Shown one piece after another: positions 48,277 to 58,157 of a stretch of DNA of 64,000 nucleotides. The notes below the pieces were generated by a model, which saw nothing but the letters and a program-made list of their open reading frames with translations, was not told the origin of the DNA and ran no database searches. The translations under genes were made by a program, and so were the position numbers. The number at the start of each line of letters is the position of its first letter. Position 1 is the stretch's first letter. Source of the stretch: Microbacterium sp. VKM Ac-2870 (GTDB lineage: Bacteria; Actinomycetota; Actinomycetes; Actinomycetales; Microbacteriaceae); assembly GCF_015350795.1 (NCBI RefSeq), contig NZ_JADKSH010000003.1, forward strand, positions 640,919-704,918, given 5' to 3'.

Positions 48277-49980
48277 CTACTTGCCGGAGCAGACCCGCAA
48301 CTCGACCGTGGAGTGAACCGGCACGTCACCCGGGGGCAGCGATTGGCCCGCGACGATCGGGGCACCGGCGTTCGCCGGGCACGAGGGATCTTGTACGACC
48401 GACGGGGTGAGCTTCAACGCGTCGGAGGTGAGATCACGCGTGGCGGCATCGACGGTGTAGCCGACGAGGTTGACCAATGCCACCTTGCCGCTGGCCACCG
48501 TCAGGTTCACCCGCGTGCCCACCGGCACCTGAGTCCCCTCCGTCTGATCGGCGGAGATCACGATTCCCTGCGCGAGATCGGGGTCGCTGCGGGTCGTCAC
48601 GGCGCCCAGCTGCAGGCCGACCGCCTTCAATGCCGTCTCGGCTTGCACCGAAGACATGCCCACCAGGTTCGGCATCGCGCTCTTCTGCTGCCCGGTCGAC
48701 ACGTAGACGGTGATCGCCTGGCCGACCGCGACCGTGCTACCCGCGCTCGGATCGGTGCGGATCACATTGCCCTGCACGACCTGGTCGCTGCTCTGGTCGA
48801 CCCGACGAGGTTCGAGGTCTTGTGCGATGAGCTTCTCGCTCGCGCGATCCCAGGAGGTGTCGACGACGTCTTCGACGATGCGGGAGTTCTGGGGGACGGT
48901 GCTTCCCGGGCGACTCGTCATCACCCAGATGAGCACCGAGATGAGCACCACCGCGAGCACCGCCACGCCAGCCCAGATCCACGCGGCCGGCGGGCCGGAC
49001 TGTGTGCGCCGCATCGTGGTGTCGCTCGTGAGCTGACGCAGCGAACGCGCTGTCTCCGCGGCTTGGCGCGGGTTGGCGCCATAGAGCTCGCTCGCCAGCG
49101 CACCGACCTGCTTCTTCGTCGGAGCATGACCGTCGAGGGTCCCATCGAGAGCCTGGCGGAACGACGCGGCATCCTGGTAGCGCTGGAACGGATCCTTTGC
49201 CAGCGCACGCAGGGCCACGGCATCCACCGAGCGGGGGATGGTGTCGACCAGCTCCGACGGTGGCAGCGGTGTCTCGCTGACGTGCTGGTAGGCGACGGCG
49301 ACCGGAGATTCGCCGCGGAAGGGCTGCCGACCGGTGAGCAGCTCGTACAGGACGATGCCCGCCGAGTACAGGTCGGCACGCGCGTCGACCGGCTCCCCCT
49401 TCGCCTGCTCCGGCGAGAGATAGGCGGCCGTGCCGATGATGGCTGTCGTCTCGGCGACCGTCGACGACGAGTCCGACACGGCGCGAGCGATGCCGAAGTC
49501 CATGACCTTGATCTGGCCCGCCGCGGTGATCATCACGTTGCCGGGTTTGATGTCTCGGTGCACGACACCGGCGCGGTGCGAGTACTCGAGTGCCTCGAGG
49601 ATGCCGTCGACGTAGCGGATCGCGTCGGGCAGTGCCACGCCCCCGTCGGCGACGAGGTCTTTCAGGAGGGTGCCCTCCACGAGCTCCATGACGATGTACG
49701 GCACCTGATGCGTCGTGCCATCGGCGTCGGTCTCGGTGTCTTCTCCGGCGTCGTAGACCCGGACGATGGCCGGGTGCGCCATCCGCGACGCCGACTGGGC
49801 CTCGAGGCGGAAGCGCGTGCGGAAGGCGTTGTCGTCGGCGAGCTCGCGTTTGAGGATCTTGATCGCGACCTGACGGCCGAGGGTCAGGTCCTGTCCGCGG
49901 TAGACACTCGCCATCCCCCCGCGGCCGATGAGTTCATCGACGCGGTACCGCTCGGACAGCACACGCTGCTCTGCAGACAC
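48277..49980 (-). CDS. pknB: Serine/threonine protein kinase PknB with PASTA domains
   Basis: This 567-residue membrane kinase senses cell-wall fragments. The kinase domain has the Gly-rich loop IGRGGMASVY, the Lys in [19 protein letters not shown] and DFGIA. A membrane helix (WIWAGVAVLAVVLISVLIWV) precedes an extracytoplasmic part with three PASTA units, for example MPNLVGMSSVQAETALKAVG and NLVGYTVDAATRDLTSD. It uses GTG at 49980 with GGGGAG upstream. As the last gene of the fha-pstP-ftsW-pbpA-pknA-pknB operon, it regulates growth and division. Confidence 0.94.
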   Translation of the reverse strand: MSAEQRVLSERYRVDELIGRGGMASVYRGQDLTLGRQVAIKILKRELADDNAFRTRFRLEAQSASRMAHPAIVRVYDAGEDTETDADGTTHQVPYIVMELVEGTLLKDLVADGGVALPDAIRYVDGILEALEYSHRAGVVHRDIKPGNVMITAAGQIKVMDFGIARAVSDSSSTVAETTAIIGTAAYLSPEQAKGEPVDARADLYSAGIVLYELLTGRQPFRGESPVAVAYQHVSETPLPPSELVDTIPRSVDAVALRALAKDPFQRYQDAASFRQALDGTLDGHAPTKKQVGALASELYGANPRQAAETARSLRQLTSDTTMRRTQSGPPAAWIWAGVAVLAVVLISVLIWVMTSRPGSTVPQNSRIVEDVVDTSWDRASEKLIAQDLEPRRVDQSSDQVVQGNVIRTDPSAGSTVAVGQAITVYVSTGQQKSAMPNLVGMSSVQAETALKAVGLQLGAVTTRSDPDLAQGIVISADQTEGTQVPVGTRVNLTVASGKVALVNLVGYTVDAATRDLTSDALKLTPSVVQDPSCPANAGAPIVAGQSLPPGDVPVHSTVELRVCSGK

Positions 49981-50067
49981 TTTTCTCCCCTGAACTGGCT
50001 CACCGCCAGCCTAATCGAACCGTCCTGAACGCCCGCTGGAGCCCCGTCCCCGAGCGTCGCTACCCGA

Positions 50068-51795
50068 TCAGGGGACCGCCGGAGTGTTCGTCGGAGTGCT
50101 GGACGGCGGGATCTGCGCCTGGCCTTCCTGCGACGCGCTGCTTTCGCGGTCGCCGCACTGCGCGGTGTACTTCACCAGCAGCAACGAGCCCGGCTGCACG
50201 TTCTTGTCCGCGGTTACCTGCAGGCTGCGTGGAGCGACCGGGGACTGGTAGGTCGTGCTGTTGTTCGCGTTGAACGTGCCGTTGATGACGGTGAAGTTGT
50301 ACGCGGTCACCGACGAACCGGCGGGGCAGGTGAACGCGCCCCACGTCACGGTGAACGTCTGCGAGCCCTTGGGGTCGTTGGTCACGGTGGGCGGGTTCGG
50401 GGTGCCGATCGGCGTCATCTCGTCGTAGAACGTGAGCGTCACCGCGGCGTTGAGCTTCACGTTGCCCGTGGTCGGGTTGGTCTGGTAGACCTTGCCGACC
50501 TCGTCCTGCGTCGACGCCGCGGATCCACGCTCGCAGGAGACGTTGGTGAAACCAGCCTTCTCAGCGATGGCCTTCGCGGCGTCGCACGTCTGGCCGATCA
50601 GTCCGAGGCTGTCGATGGCCACCGTCGTGGGGCTCGCAGAGGGCGACGGGGGCGTCGAAGAACGGCTGGGCGTCGAGGACGTCGAGGAACTCGTCGTCGG
50701 CGCGGGCTGGGCGCCCTGATTCGCGAAGAGCGCGAACAGCGTGCCACCGAGGACGATCAACAGCAGCGCGATGAGTGCGACGAGGGGCCACGTCCAGGGG
50801 CTGCGTTTCTTCTTCGGCTCGTCGCCGGTCGCCGTTGCTGCGGCAGGCGCGACAGTCGTCGCCGGCAGCAGGCGGGTCGCGTCTTGCGTGGCGACGGCGG
50901 GAGTGAGCAGCTTCGTCACGTCGTCGAGGGGGACGCCGCCAGCGATGGCCGGCACGATGGCCGCGGCACCCGCGACGTCGCCGCGGCGCAACGCCGTCGC
51001 AGCGCGCGCGACGGCCGACGCCGTCGCCGGGCGCTCTTCGGGCTTCTTCGCGATCATGCTCATCACGAAGTTGCGCACGGGCTCGGCAATCGTCGCGGCA
51101 AGCGGCGGCGGGGAGTCGTTGATCTGCGCCATGGCGATCGCCACCTGCGACTCACCCGTGAAGGGACGCTTGCCGGCGAGGCACTCGTACGCCACGATGC
51201 CCAGCGAGTAGATGTCGGTCGCGGGGGATGCCGCGTGACCCGAAGCCTGCTCGGGCGAGAGGTACTGAACCGTTCCCATCACCTGACCGGTGGCCGTCAG
51301 CGGCACCTGGTCGGCGATACGCGCGATGCCGAAGTCGGTGATCTTCACGCGGCCATCGGGTGTGATCAGGAGGTTTCCGGGCTTGATGTCGCGGTGCACC
51401 AGACCGGCGGCGTGGGCGGCTTGCAGTGCCGCCGCCGTCTGCGCGACGATGTCGAGCGTCTTGTCGGTCGACAGCGAACCTTCGCGCTCGAGGATCGTCG
51501 ACAGGGCCTCGCCGGGGACGAGCTCCATGACGAGGAAGGCGGAGCCGTTCTCCTCGCCGTAGTCGAACACGCTGGCGATGCCCTCGTGGTTGACGAGCGC
51601 CGCATGGCGGGCCTCGGCGCGGAACCGCTCGAGGAAGCCCGGGTCGCCCATGTACTCGTCTTTGAGGATCTTGATCGCGACGGTGCGCCCGATCACATGG
51701 TCGGTGGCCTCCCAGACCTCGCCCATGCCGCCGATCGCGATCCGCGAATCCAGCTCGTAGCGTCCACCGAAGCTCACACCCTGTGTCGGTCTCAT
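50068..51795 (-). CDS. pknA: Serine/threonine protein kinase PknA-like
   Basis: This 575-residue membrane kinase has the loop [12 protein letters not shown], Lys in [28 protein letters not shown] and the peptide-binding [14 protein letters not shown]. After a membrane helix ([22 protein letters not shown]) comes a Ser/Thr/Pro linker and an extracytoplasmic part with one PASTA-like segment ([20 protein letters not shown]). Its ATG overlaps the pbpA stop by 4 bp. It is the longer, PASTA-bearing counterpart of the mycobacterial PknA. Confidence 0.9.
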   Translation of the reverse strand: MRPTQGVSFGGRYELDSRIAIGGMGEVWEATDHVIGRTVAIKILKDEYMGDPGFLERFRAEARHAALVNHEGIASVFDYGEENGSAFLVMELVPGEALSTILEREGSLSTDKTLDIVAQTAAALQAAHAAGLVHRDIKPGNLLITPDGRVKITDFGIARIADQVPLTATGQVMGTVQYLSPEQASGHAASPATDIYSLGIVAYECLAGKRPFTGESQVAIAMAQINDSPPPLAATIAEPVRNFVMSMIAKKPEERPATASAVARAATALRRGDVAGAAAIVPAIAGGVPLDDVTKLLTPAVATQDATRLLPATTVAPAAATATGDEPKKKRSPWTWPLVALIALLLIVLGGTLFALFANQGAQPAPTTSSSTSSTPSRSSTPPSPSASPTTVAIDSLGLIGQTCDAAKAIAEKAGFTNVSCERGSAASTQDEVGKVYQTNPTTGNVKLNAAVTLTFYDEMTPIGTPNPPTVTNDPKGSQTFTVTWGAFTCPAGSSVTAYNFTVINGTFNANNSTTYQSPVAPRSLQVTADKNVQPGSLLLVKYTAQCGDRESSASQEGQAQIPPSSTPTNTPAVP

Positions 51796-53252
51796 CTGCT
51801 CAGCACCGCCTCAATGACTTTCTTCGCGATTGGAGCCGCGATTCCGTTGCTCGTGCCGGACTGCCCGAGACCTCCACCGTTTTCGATCATGACGGCGACG
51901 ACCACCTTCGGGTCCTGCGCCGGGGCGAAACCCGTGAACCAGAGGGTGTACGGGTCTGAAGGCCCGTGCTCCGCCGTTCCGGTCTTCCCGGCCACATCGA
52001 CCCCGTCTATTGTTGCACCGCTCGCCGCACCGTCACGGACGTTGGAGATCATGAGCGACGTCATCGTCGCGGCATCCGTCGTGCTCAGCGCGCGCCCGAG
52101 TTCGGCGTTGGAGAACGTCTCCTGCACCGTCAGATCGGGCGCGACGACGCTGTCGACCATGCGGGGCTTCATCACCACACCGCCGTTGGCGATGCCGGCG
52201 GCGACCATCGCCATCTGGAGCGGAGTGGCCGTGACGCTGCCCTGCCCATAGCCGGTGAGCGCGACCTGTGCCTGATCGAGCCCGTTCGTCGGATACGCCG
52301 ACGTCGCGACGTCGAGCGGGATATCGATGTTCGAGTTGTTGAAGCCGTACTTCTCCGCCTCGGCGCGGAGCGCGTCTTGACCGAGGGCGACCGCCAGCTG
52401 CGCCATCGGGATGTTGCAGCTCAGGCGCAGGGCCGTCGCGATGCTCACCTGGTCGCCCGGTCCGCAGGTGTTGCCGTCGAAGTTGCGGATCGAGGTCGAG
52501 GTGCCGGGAAGCGTGTACGTCGCCGGGTTGGGGAAGGTCGAATCCGGCGTGAACTTGCCCGATGACAGCGCCGCGGACACGACCACCAGCTTGAACGTCG
52601 ACCCCGGGGGGTTGAGTGTGTCGACCGTGCGATTCTGCAGCGGGTTGACCGCCGCGTTCAGCAGTTCTTCGTACGTCGTGTTGACCTGTTGCGCGTTGTG
52701 CACGGCCATCGCGTTGGTGTCGTAGATCGGGCTCGTGACCATTGCCAGCACGCGGCCGGTCTTGGGCTCGAGGGCGACGACCGCGCCCTGGTAGCTGCCC
52801 AAGGCGTCGTACGCAGCCTTCTGGATTTTCGGGTCGAGGGTCAGGAGCACGTTCGACCCGCGCGCCGGCTGGCCGGTGATCACGCGCTCGACGCGAGAGA
52901 GGAACTGCGAGCTCGCCGTGCCGGACAGCTCCTTGTTCATGGACTGCTCGAGGCCGGTGAGCGAGTTGAGCAACGGGTTCATGTATCCGGTGACGGGCGC
53001 CCACATCTGCGGGTCGGCGTACTGACGCTGCCAGGCGTAGACGTCGTCGCTGGGTACGGAATCGGCGATCACCGTATCGCCCGCGATCAGAGAGCCCCGC
53101 TGCACCTCGAACGAGTCGTAGAGAGCGCGCTTGTTACGGGAATTCTCACCGAGATCCCCCGCCTGCACGACCTGGATCCAGCTCGTCGCGCCGAACAGAG
53201 CGATGAACATCGCGAGCATGATGAACGACAGCCGTCGCAGTTCGCGGGTCAT
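51792..53252 (-). CDS. pbpA: Penicillin-binding protein 2 (PbpA-type transpeptidase)
   Basis: This 486-residue class B PBP cross-links peptidoglycan. An N-terminal membrane anchor ([19 protein letters not shown]) is followed by a dimerisation-like domain and the transpeptidase with STFK-like PPGSTFKLV (active Ser), the SCN-type motif LSCNIPMAQ and the KTG motif AGKTGTAEH. It overlaps both neighbouring genes by 4 bp. It is the partner of the RodA/FtsW-type gene just upstream in the operon. Confidence 0.94.
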   Translation of the reverse strand: MTRELRRLSFIMLAMFIALFGATSWIQVVQAGDLGENSRNKRALYDSFEVQRGSLIAGDTVIADSVPSDDVYAWQRQYADPQMWAPVTGYMNPLLNSLTGLEQSMNKELSGTASSQFLSRVERVITGQPARGSNVLLTLDPKIQKAAYDALGSYQGAVVALEPKTGRVLAMVTSPIYDTNAMAVHNAQQVNTTYEELLNAAVNPLQNRTVDTLNPPGSTFKLVVVSAALSSGKFTPDSTFPNPATYTLPGTSTSIRNFDGNTCGPGDQVSIATALRLSCNIPMAQLAVALGQDALRAEAEKYGFNNSNIDIPLDVATSAYPTNGLDQAQVALTGYGQGSVTATPLQMAMVAAGIANGGVVMKPRMVDSVVAPDLTVQETFSNAELGRALSTTDAATMTSLMISNVRDGAASGATIDGVDVAGKTGTAEHGPSDPYTLWFTGFAPAQDPKVVVAVMIENGGGLGQSGTSNGIAAPIAKKVIEAVLSR

Positions 53253-54640
53253 CCGATCACCACCCGAGGGCGCGAGCGCACGGCATCCGATATTCGCAGC
53301 AGCAACGCGACGACGATCCAGTTCGCCACCAACGACGAGCCACCGGCAGCGAGGAAGGGCGTCGTCAGGCCCGTGAGCGGGATGAGGCGGGTCACGCCGC
53401 CGACCATGATGAACACCTGCAAGGCGATGGTGAACGACAGTCCGGTGGCCAGCAGCTTGCCGAAGTCGTCTTGACCGGCGATGCCGATGCGGATGCCGCG
53501 GCTGGCGAACACCATGTAGAGGCAGAGGATCGCGAAGACGCCGATGAGGCCGAGCTCCTCGCCGAGGCTGGGGAAGATGTAGTCGCTCTGGGACAGGGGC
53601 GTCAGCCCGGGGCGGCCCCGGCCGAGGCCCGTGCCGAGGAGACCGCCTTCGGACAGCCCGAAGATGCCGCTCACCAGCTGGAAGCTTCCGCCGTCGCGGT
53701 CGATGACGGCGGGATTGAAGGCGTCGAGCCAGTTCTGGAACCGACCGCCGACGTAGCTCAGCACCTGTGAGGCGATGAGGGCCCCGCCGACGGCGAGCAG
53801 CATGCCCAGCACGGCCCAGCTCGTCTTGCCGGTCGCGACGTAGATCATCGCGATGAACATGCCGAACATCAGCAGGCCGGTACCGAGGTCGCGCTGGAAG
53901 ACGATGATCGCCATCGATGCTGCCCAGATCAGCAGCAGAGGACCGAGCTCACGAGCGCGCGGCCAGGTCATGCCGAGGAAGCGCGTGCCGACCGAACTCA
54001 GCGCCTCGCGGGTGCGCACCAGGTAGCCGGCGAAGAAGATGGCGAGCGCGATCTTGGCGAGCTCACCGGGCTGGAACGAGAAGATGCCGCCGATCGAGAT
54101 CCAGACATCGGCGTTGGCATCGGTGCCCAATCCCGGGATGAACGGCAGGACGAGCAGCACGATGCCGGCGAATCCGAATACGTACGTGTAGCGGAACAGC
54201 ACGCGGTAGTTCTTCAGAAAGATCACGATGGCCACGGCCGCCGCGCTGGCGATCGCGAGCCACACGAGTTGGCGGGTCGACAGGGCTTCCCATCCGGTGC
54301 TCTGGTCTTCGATATCGATGCGGTAGATCATCGCGAGACCGAGACCGGACAGCACCGTTGCGATGGGGACGACGAACGGGTCTGCTTGTGACGCCTTGAA
54401 GCGCAGCACGATGTGCAGGCCGAGCACGAGCACAGTCAGTGCGCCGCAGTAATAGAGGAACGTCCAATCGATGCGCCCGAGCGCACCGAGTTGCACGAGA
54501 GCGATGGCCGCGCCGTTGATGGCGAACGCGAACAGCAGCAACCCGAGTTCGCGGTTGCGCTGCGTCTGCGGCATCCGGAGTTTGCGCAGCGCTTTGATGA
54601 CCGTGGTGTCGGCCTGGACGGTATCGGTCGTGACGCTCAT
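53249..54640 (-). CDS. FtsW/RodA/SpoVE family peptidoglycan glycosyltransferase
   Basis: This 463-residue membrane protein polymerises lipid II. About ten helices are visible; landmarks are GIFSFQPGELAKIALAIFFAGYL, FQRDLGTGLLMFGMF and the SEGGLLGTGLGRGRPG and SDYIFPSLGEELGLIG loops. The ATG at 54640 overlaps the pstP stop. A far longer frame upstream lies in the phosphatase region and is not used. It pairs with the PbpA transpeptidase. Confidence 0.93.
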   Translation of the reverse strand: MSVTTDTVQADTTVIKALRKLRMPQTQRNRELGLLLFAFAINGAAIALVQLGALGRIDWTFLYYCGALTVLVLGLHIVLRFKASQADPFVVPIATVLSGLGLAMIYRIDIEDQSTGWEALSTRQLVWLAIASAAAVAIVIFLKNYRVLFRYTYVFGFAGIVLLVLPFIPGLGTDANADVWISIGGIFSFQPGELAKIALAIFFAGYLVRTREALSSVGTRFLGMTWPRARELGPLLLIWAASMAIIVFQRDLGTGLLMFGMFIAMIYVATGKTSWAVLGMLLAVGGALIASQVLSYVGGRFQNWLDAFNPAVIDRDGGSFQLVSGIFGLSEGGLLGTGLGRGRPGLTPLSQSDYIFPSLGEELGLIGVFAILCLYMVFASRGIRIGIAGQDDFGKLLATGLSFTIALQVFIMVGGVTRLIPLTGLTTPFLAAGGSSLVANWIVVALLLRISDAVRSRPRVVIG

Positions 54641-55875
54641 CGCTGACCTTCCACAGTGGTGCGCAGCGTATCGACGATCTGCTCCGCGTCGGACAGCGAT
54701 CGGGCTGAGATGGTCGAGGTGACGGCGAGGCGCTGATAGAAGGGCAGCTGGTTGAGCTGGATGCCGGTGTCTTCGTAGACCGACGACAGCGAGATCGGAC
54801 CCAGGTCCTGCTGGATGCCGCGGTAGATGACGACACTGTCGGTGTCGGCGCCCACGAAGTACCGCGTCTGCGTCCAGCTGTACGCACCGAGCGCGGCGGC
54901 GGCGAGACCGGCGAGGATGACCACGAGGCCCACCACCCACCAGACGCGGCGGCGGCGGGCGCGGCGGCGGTCTTCTTCGATGAGCTCCTCGAGGAACTCG
55001 GCGGCGGGCTCGAAATGCGTCGGCTCGTTCGCCGCCTGGCGGGCGGGGTGCAGCCAGCTGGTGCGACCGGGGCGGGCGGAGGGCACGTCGACGCCCTGCG
55101 GGTTGGATGCCGACCCGACGATCGTCGCGGTGCCGCTGAACATCGGGTGGCTGCCGCCGACGTCGACGATGACGACCGTGACGTTGTCGGGCGCTCCGCC
55201 GTCGAGGGCCTGCTTCAGAAGGAGGTCGGCCGTGCGCCCCGGAGGGTAGTGGTGGCTGAGCACCTTGCTGGTGTGGGCGTCGTCCACGACGCCGGAGAGG
55301 CCGTCGGAGCACAGGATCCAACGATCACCGGGCTGCGTCGGCATGATGAACGTGTCGACCTCGGGGTCGGGGTCCATGTCGCCGAGCACGCGCATGAGCA
55401 CCGAGCGGCGCGGGTGGTAGCGCGCCTCTTCCGGGGTGATGCGGCCGGAGTCGACGAGGCGTTGCACGAACGTGTGGTCGGTGGTGATCTGTGTGAGCGC
55501 GTCGTCGCGGTAGAGGTAGATGCGCGAGTCACCGATATGCGCGATCACCGCGTAGTCGTCGACCATGATCAGGCCGCTGACGGTGGTGCCCATGCCGGCC
55601 AACTCGGGCCGGCGGGCGACGGTGTCGATGAGGACGGCGGCGGTCGAGGAGATCGCCTCCTGCAGGGCCTGCTCGGCTTCGCCCGTCGAGGAGTAGGGGT
55701 GGTCGAGGTCTTTCAGTCGGTGCACGGCGATGCTCGAGGCGACATCGCCGCCGGCGTGGCCGCCCATTCCGTCGGCCACGACGAAGAGATTCGAGCCGGC
55801 GTAGCCCGAGTCCTGGTTGTTGGAGCGCACCTTCCCCGTGTGGGAGATGGCGACGCTCGATCCCTCGAAGACCAT
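54637..55875 (-). CDS. pstP: PP2C-type protein phosphatase PstP
   Basis: This 412-residue membrane phosphatase reverses PknA/PknB phosphorylation. The PP2C domain (1-240) has the metal-binding Asp residues in VRSNNQDSGYAGSNLFVVADGMGGHAGGD, IGDSRIYLYR and ILCSDGLSGVVDD. One membrane helix (about 305-325) is followed by an extracytoplasmic C-terminus. It overlaps the ftsW/rodA start and lies 10 bp after fhaB. Confidence 0.94.
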   Translation of the reverse strand: MVFEGSSVAISHTGKVRSNNQDSGYAGSNLFVVADGMGGHAGGDVASSIAVHRLKDLDHPYSSTGEAEQALQEAISSTAAVLIDTVARRPELAGMGTTVSGLIMVDDYAVIAHIGDSRIYLYRDDALTQITTDHTFVQRLVDSGRITPEEARYHPRRSVLMRVLGDMDPDPEVDTFIMPTQPGDRWILCSDGLSGVVDDAHTSKVLSHHYPPGRTADLLLKQALDGGAPDNVTVVIVDVGGSHPMFSGTATIVGSASNPQGVDVPSARPGRTSWLHPARQAANEPTHFEPAAEFLEELIEEDRRRARRRRVWWVVGLVVILAGLAAAALGAYSWTQTRYFVGADTDSVVIYRGIQQDLGPISLSSVYEDTGIQLNQLPFYQRLAVTSTISARSLSDAEQIVDTLRTTVEGQR

Positions 55876-55885
55876 GAGCCGCGGG

Positions 55886-56437
55886 CTACTTCCTCAGCTC
55901 GAACGTCGTCGCGCCGACCTTGATCGGTGCGCCTACGCGCACGGGCACCGGGGTGCTCACGCGCGCGCCGTCGTGCCAGGTGCCGTTGGTGGAGTCGAGG
56001 TCCTGGATCATCCACTGGTCGCCCCACAGCAAGAGGCGTGCGTGGTGGCTGGAGGTGTAGTCATCGCGGATCACCAGACCCGACTCGCTCGAGCGTCCGA
56101 TTGTGAGCGCGTCCGAGCCGAGCGGCAGTTCGAGTCCGGCCTTCGGGCCGCTGGTGATGACGATGCGCGCGACCGCGTCGCGCGTGGCCTTCTGCGGTGC
56201 GGACGGCGTGGGGGCCGCCGCGGGAGTGGCCGGTGCGATGGGTGCGGTCGCCGCCTGCGCCGCGGCGGGTGCCGCCGACGCGGATGCTGCGGGCACGCCG
56301 GCTGCCGCCGGTTCGGGGAGCTTTCGTACCTTGACGCCGAACAGGTCGGCCCGCAGGGAGTAGACGACGGCGAACACGAAGAACCACAGCAGGATCAGGA
56401 AGCCGATCTGCAGCAGCAGGAGAGTCAGCTCGCTCAC
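55886..56437 (-). CDS. FHA domain protein FhaB (FipA)
   Basis: This 183-residue protein has one N-terminal membrane helix (LTLLLLQIGFLILLWFFVFAVVYSL), an Ala/Pro-rich linker and a C-terminal FHA domain with the phosphothreonine-binding TIGRSSESGLVIRDDYTSSHHARL. It binds phosphorylated partners of PknA/PknB in division. It overlaps the FhaA gene by 4 bp. Confidence 0.93.
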   Translation of the reverse strand: MSELTLLLLQIGFLILLWFFVFAVVYSLRADLFGVKVRKLPEPAAAGVPAASASAAPAAAQAATAPIAPATPAAAPTPSAPQKATRDAVARIVITSGPKAGLELPLGSDALTIGRSSESGLVIRDDYTSSHHARLLLWGDQWMIQDLDSTNGTWHDGARVSTPVPVRVGAPIKVGATTFELRK

Positions 56438-57165
56438 GCGGAGCCTCCGATTCCAAAGGCGCGGGTTGCGTCGGCGGCAGAGGTCGCGGGGCGGGGAGGT
56501 GTCGCCTGAGCGACCACGCGGAAGACGATGTCGGTGCGACCGATCGTGACGACCGAGTCGGGGGGCAGCGGTGCCTCGCTGATCTTCGTGCCGTCGAGCT
56601 TCGTGCCGTTCGTGGACCCCATGTCGCGCACGAGCGCGCGCTCGCCGTCCCAGAGGATCTCGACGTGGCGGCGGCTGGTGCCGGCATCCGCAATCGTGAT
56701 GTCGGCGTCGCTGCCGCGCCCGATCACCGTGCGGCCCTTGCCGAGGGTGTGCTGAGTGCCCGCGATCTCGACCACACCCCGCCAGGCGACCTGGCCGGCG
56801 GCGGTCTGCGATGCCACGCGCAGCGTGCCCGTCGGCAGTTGAGGATCGGCGGCGAGGGAGATGACAACGGGGCCGGCGAAGCTGAACCCCTGCGCCTTGG
56901 CGTGGGCGTCGACGAGGGTGTGCAGCTCGGAGTCGAGCGTGCTCCCGAGCGACTGCATGCGCTCGGCATCCGCCGGCGACATCCGCACCTCGAAGGTGTT
57001 GGGCGCGAGAATGCGGTCGCGGCTGACGACAGCAGCCTTCGCGTCGAGCTCGCTGCGCAGGGCGGCCGCGATCTCGACGGGCTGAATGCCGCTACGGAAG
57101 GACTTCGCGAACGCGCTGTTCACTGCGCGCTCGAGTCCTTTCTCGAAGCTGTCCAGTAGTCCCAC
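56434..57165 (-). CDS. DUF3662 and FHA domain protein FhaA
   Basis: This 243-residue protein has an N-terminal DUF3662 domain (GLLDSFEKGLERAVNSAFAKSFRSGIQPVEIAAAL) and a C-terminal FHA domain (VIGRGSDADITIADAGTSRRHVEI). FhaA binds phosphorylated MviN-type proteins and controls peptidoglycan synthesis. The GTG at 57165 has a GAGGAG ribosome site; the frame continues upstream across the tRNA-Leu region but without a start of its own. It is the first gene of the operon. A TAGCAT at 57198-57203 (minus strand) is a possible -10. Confidence 0.92.
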   Translation of the reverse strand: MGLLDSFEKGLERAVNSAFAKSFRSGIQPVEIAAALRSELDAKAAVVSRDRILAPNTFEVRMSPADAERMQSLGSTLDSELHTLVDAHAKAQGFSFAGPVVISLAADPQLPTGTLRVASQTAAGQVAWRGVVEIAGTQHTLGKGRTVIGRGSDADITIADAGTSRRHVEILWDGERALVRDMGSTNGTKLDGTKISEAPLPPDSVVTIGRTDIVFRVVAQATPPRPATSAADATRAFGIGGSA

Positions 57166-57240
57166 AGGGCTCCTCAGGATCGCCGACCGGTGCGTACATG
57201 CTAGTTGCACAGCCTGAACACACGCGGAACGTGGCGGTTC

Positions 57241-57289
57241 GACGCTTCGACTCGCTGCGCGAGGCGCGCAGGGCCGAGTCGAAACGCCC
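57241..57289. repeat. Dispersed hairpin element, copy 3
   Basis: GCTTCGACTCG at the left pairs with CGAGTCGAAACG at the right around a GCTGCGC/GCGCAG inner stem. The sequence is related to 689-777. It lies between the fhaA promoter region and tRNA-Leu. Confidence 0.6.
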
Positions 57290-57347
57290 ATCGCGGCGTG
57301 ATATCCTCGGGAAGTTGAGTCCGCGAGATCTTCGGATGTCGCGGCTC

Positions 57348-57431
57348 GCGCGAGTGGCGGAATAGGCAGACGCGCTGGCTTCAGGTGCCAGTGCCCGAAA
57401 GGGCGTGGGGGTTCAACTCCCCCCTCGCGCA
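57348..57431 (+). tRNA. tRNA-Leu(CAG)
   Basis: GCGCGAG pairs with CTCGCGC. The anticodon arm CTGGC-TTCAGGT-GCCAG gives anticodon CAG, a long variable arm (TGCCCGAAAGGGCG) marks a class II tRNA, and the T-arm has GGGGGTTCAACTCCCCC. CCA is encoded at 57432-57434. The adjacent recombinase remnant makes this 3' end a likely old integration boundary. Confidence 0.96.
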
Positions 57432-57498
57432 CCAGAGGAGGCTTACTGCAATCGCCCCGGCTTTGCAGGGCGGTAAGCAGGTCACCTACGGTTCGTGC

Positions 57499-57536
57499 GA
57501 AAAGGTCACCCTTCGGGGTGGCCTTTTCTGGTTTTT
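57499..57536 (+). terminator. Rho-independent terminator after tRNA-Leu
   Basis: AAAAGGTCACCC-TTCG-GGGTGGCCTTTT is a perfect stem with a tetraloop, followed by CTGGTTTTT. It is the clearest intrinsic terminator in the window. Confidence 0.85.
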
Positions 57537-57653
57537 CCGGGCTTCTGCGGGCCTCTTCGGCACTGGCCACGACTATGGCCGTTTCGAGGCTCTGGCCGGC
57601 TTCTAGGGCCGTCCAACCGCGTTCAGCGGCTAGAAGCTCGACGAGGGGCGAAG

Positions 57654-58157
57654 TCAGCTCGTCGCCGACACCTCGTCGTTCACGACGTAGATGCGGTTGA
57701 AGAACGCCTGGTTCAGTTGACGACGCATCTCATCCGATGCGCGGCGGTAGAGCTCCTGGGGGTCGGCGAGTAGCTCGAGGTGGGCGTTGATGTATGCCAG
57801 TCCTCCGGACAGGTCGAGTTCGACCGCGTCAAGTTGTGCGGCGAGCTTTGCGCGATCTCGGCCAATCTCATGCAGTTTGACCTTGATGCGGGCGGTCGGC
57901 AGCTCACCATCGGCGGCGAGGTCGAGGAGATTCTCTTCCTTGACCGCCAGCTGACGGAGTTGGTTTTCCAGCTGCTTTCGGAGTAGCTGCTGGGCTTTCA
58001 CTTTGTCGGCAACTGCTGACTCGAGGTTCTCGCGGACCGCTGCGATGAACTCGGAGCTCAAGCGCATGGTCTTGTAGTGAGCCTCGATGGCACGCGCAAC
58101 GCGCTCCATGTTGGAGTAGGGCGCTGGCTGGTTGCTCCGCGCTTCCGGGCAGCGCAC
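57654..58157 (-). pseudogene. Large serine recombinase, C-terminal remnant
   Basis: The frame encodes only the C-terminal coiled-coil part of a large serine recombinase: ERVARAIEAHYKTMRLSSEF, KEENLLDLAADGELPTARIK and RRQLNQAFFNRIYVVNDEV. The catalytic Ser domain and zinc ribbon, about 330 residues, are missing. The first codons (before about 58110) come from adjoining unrelated DNA. After NDEV a one-base change ends the frame; the shifted frame reads GDELTSPLVELLAAERG, the expected family continuation, and stays open toward tRNA-Leu. This is a decayed integrase of a past island or prophage. Confidence 0.75.
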
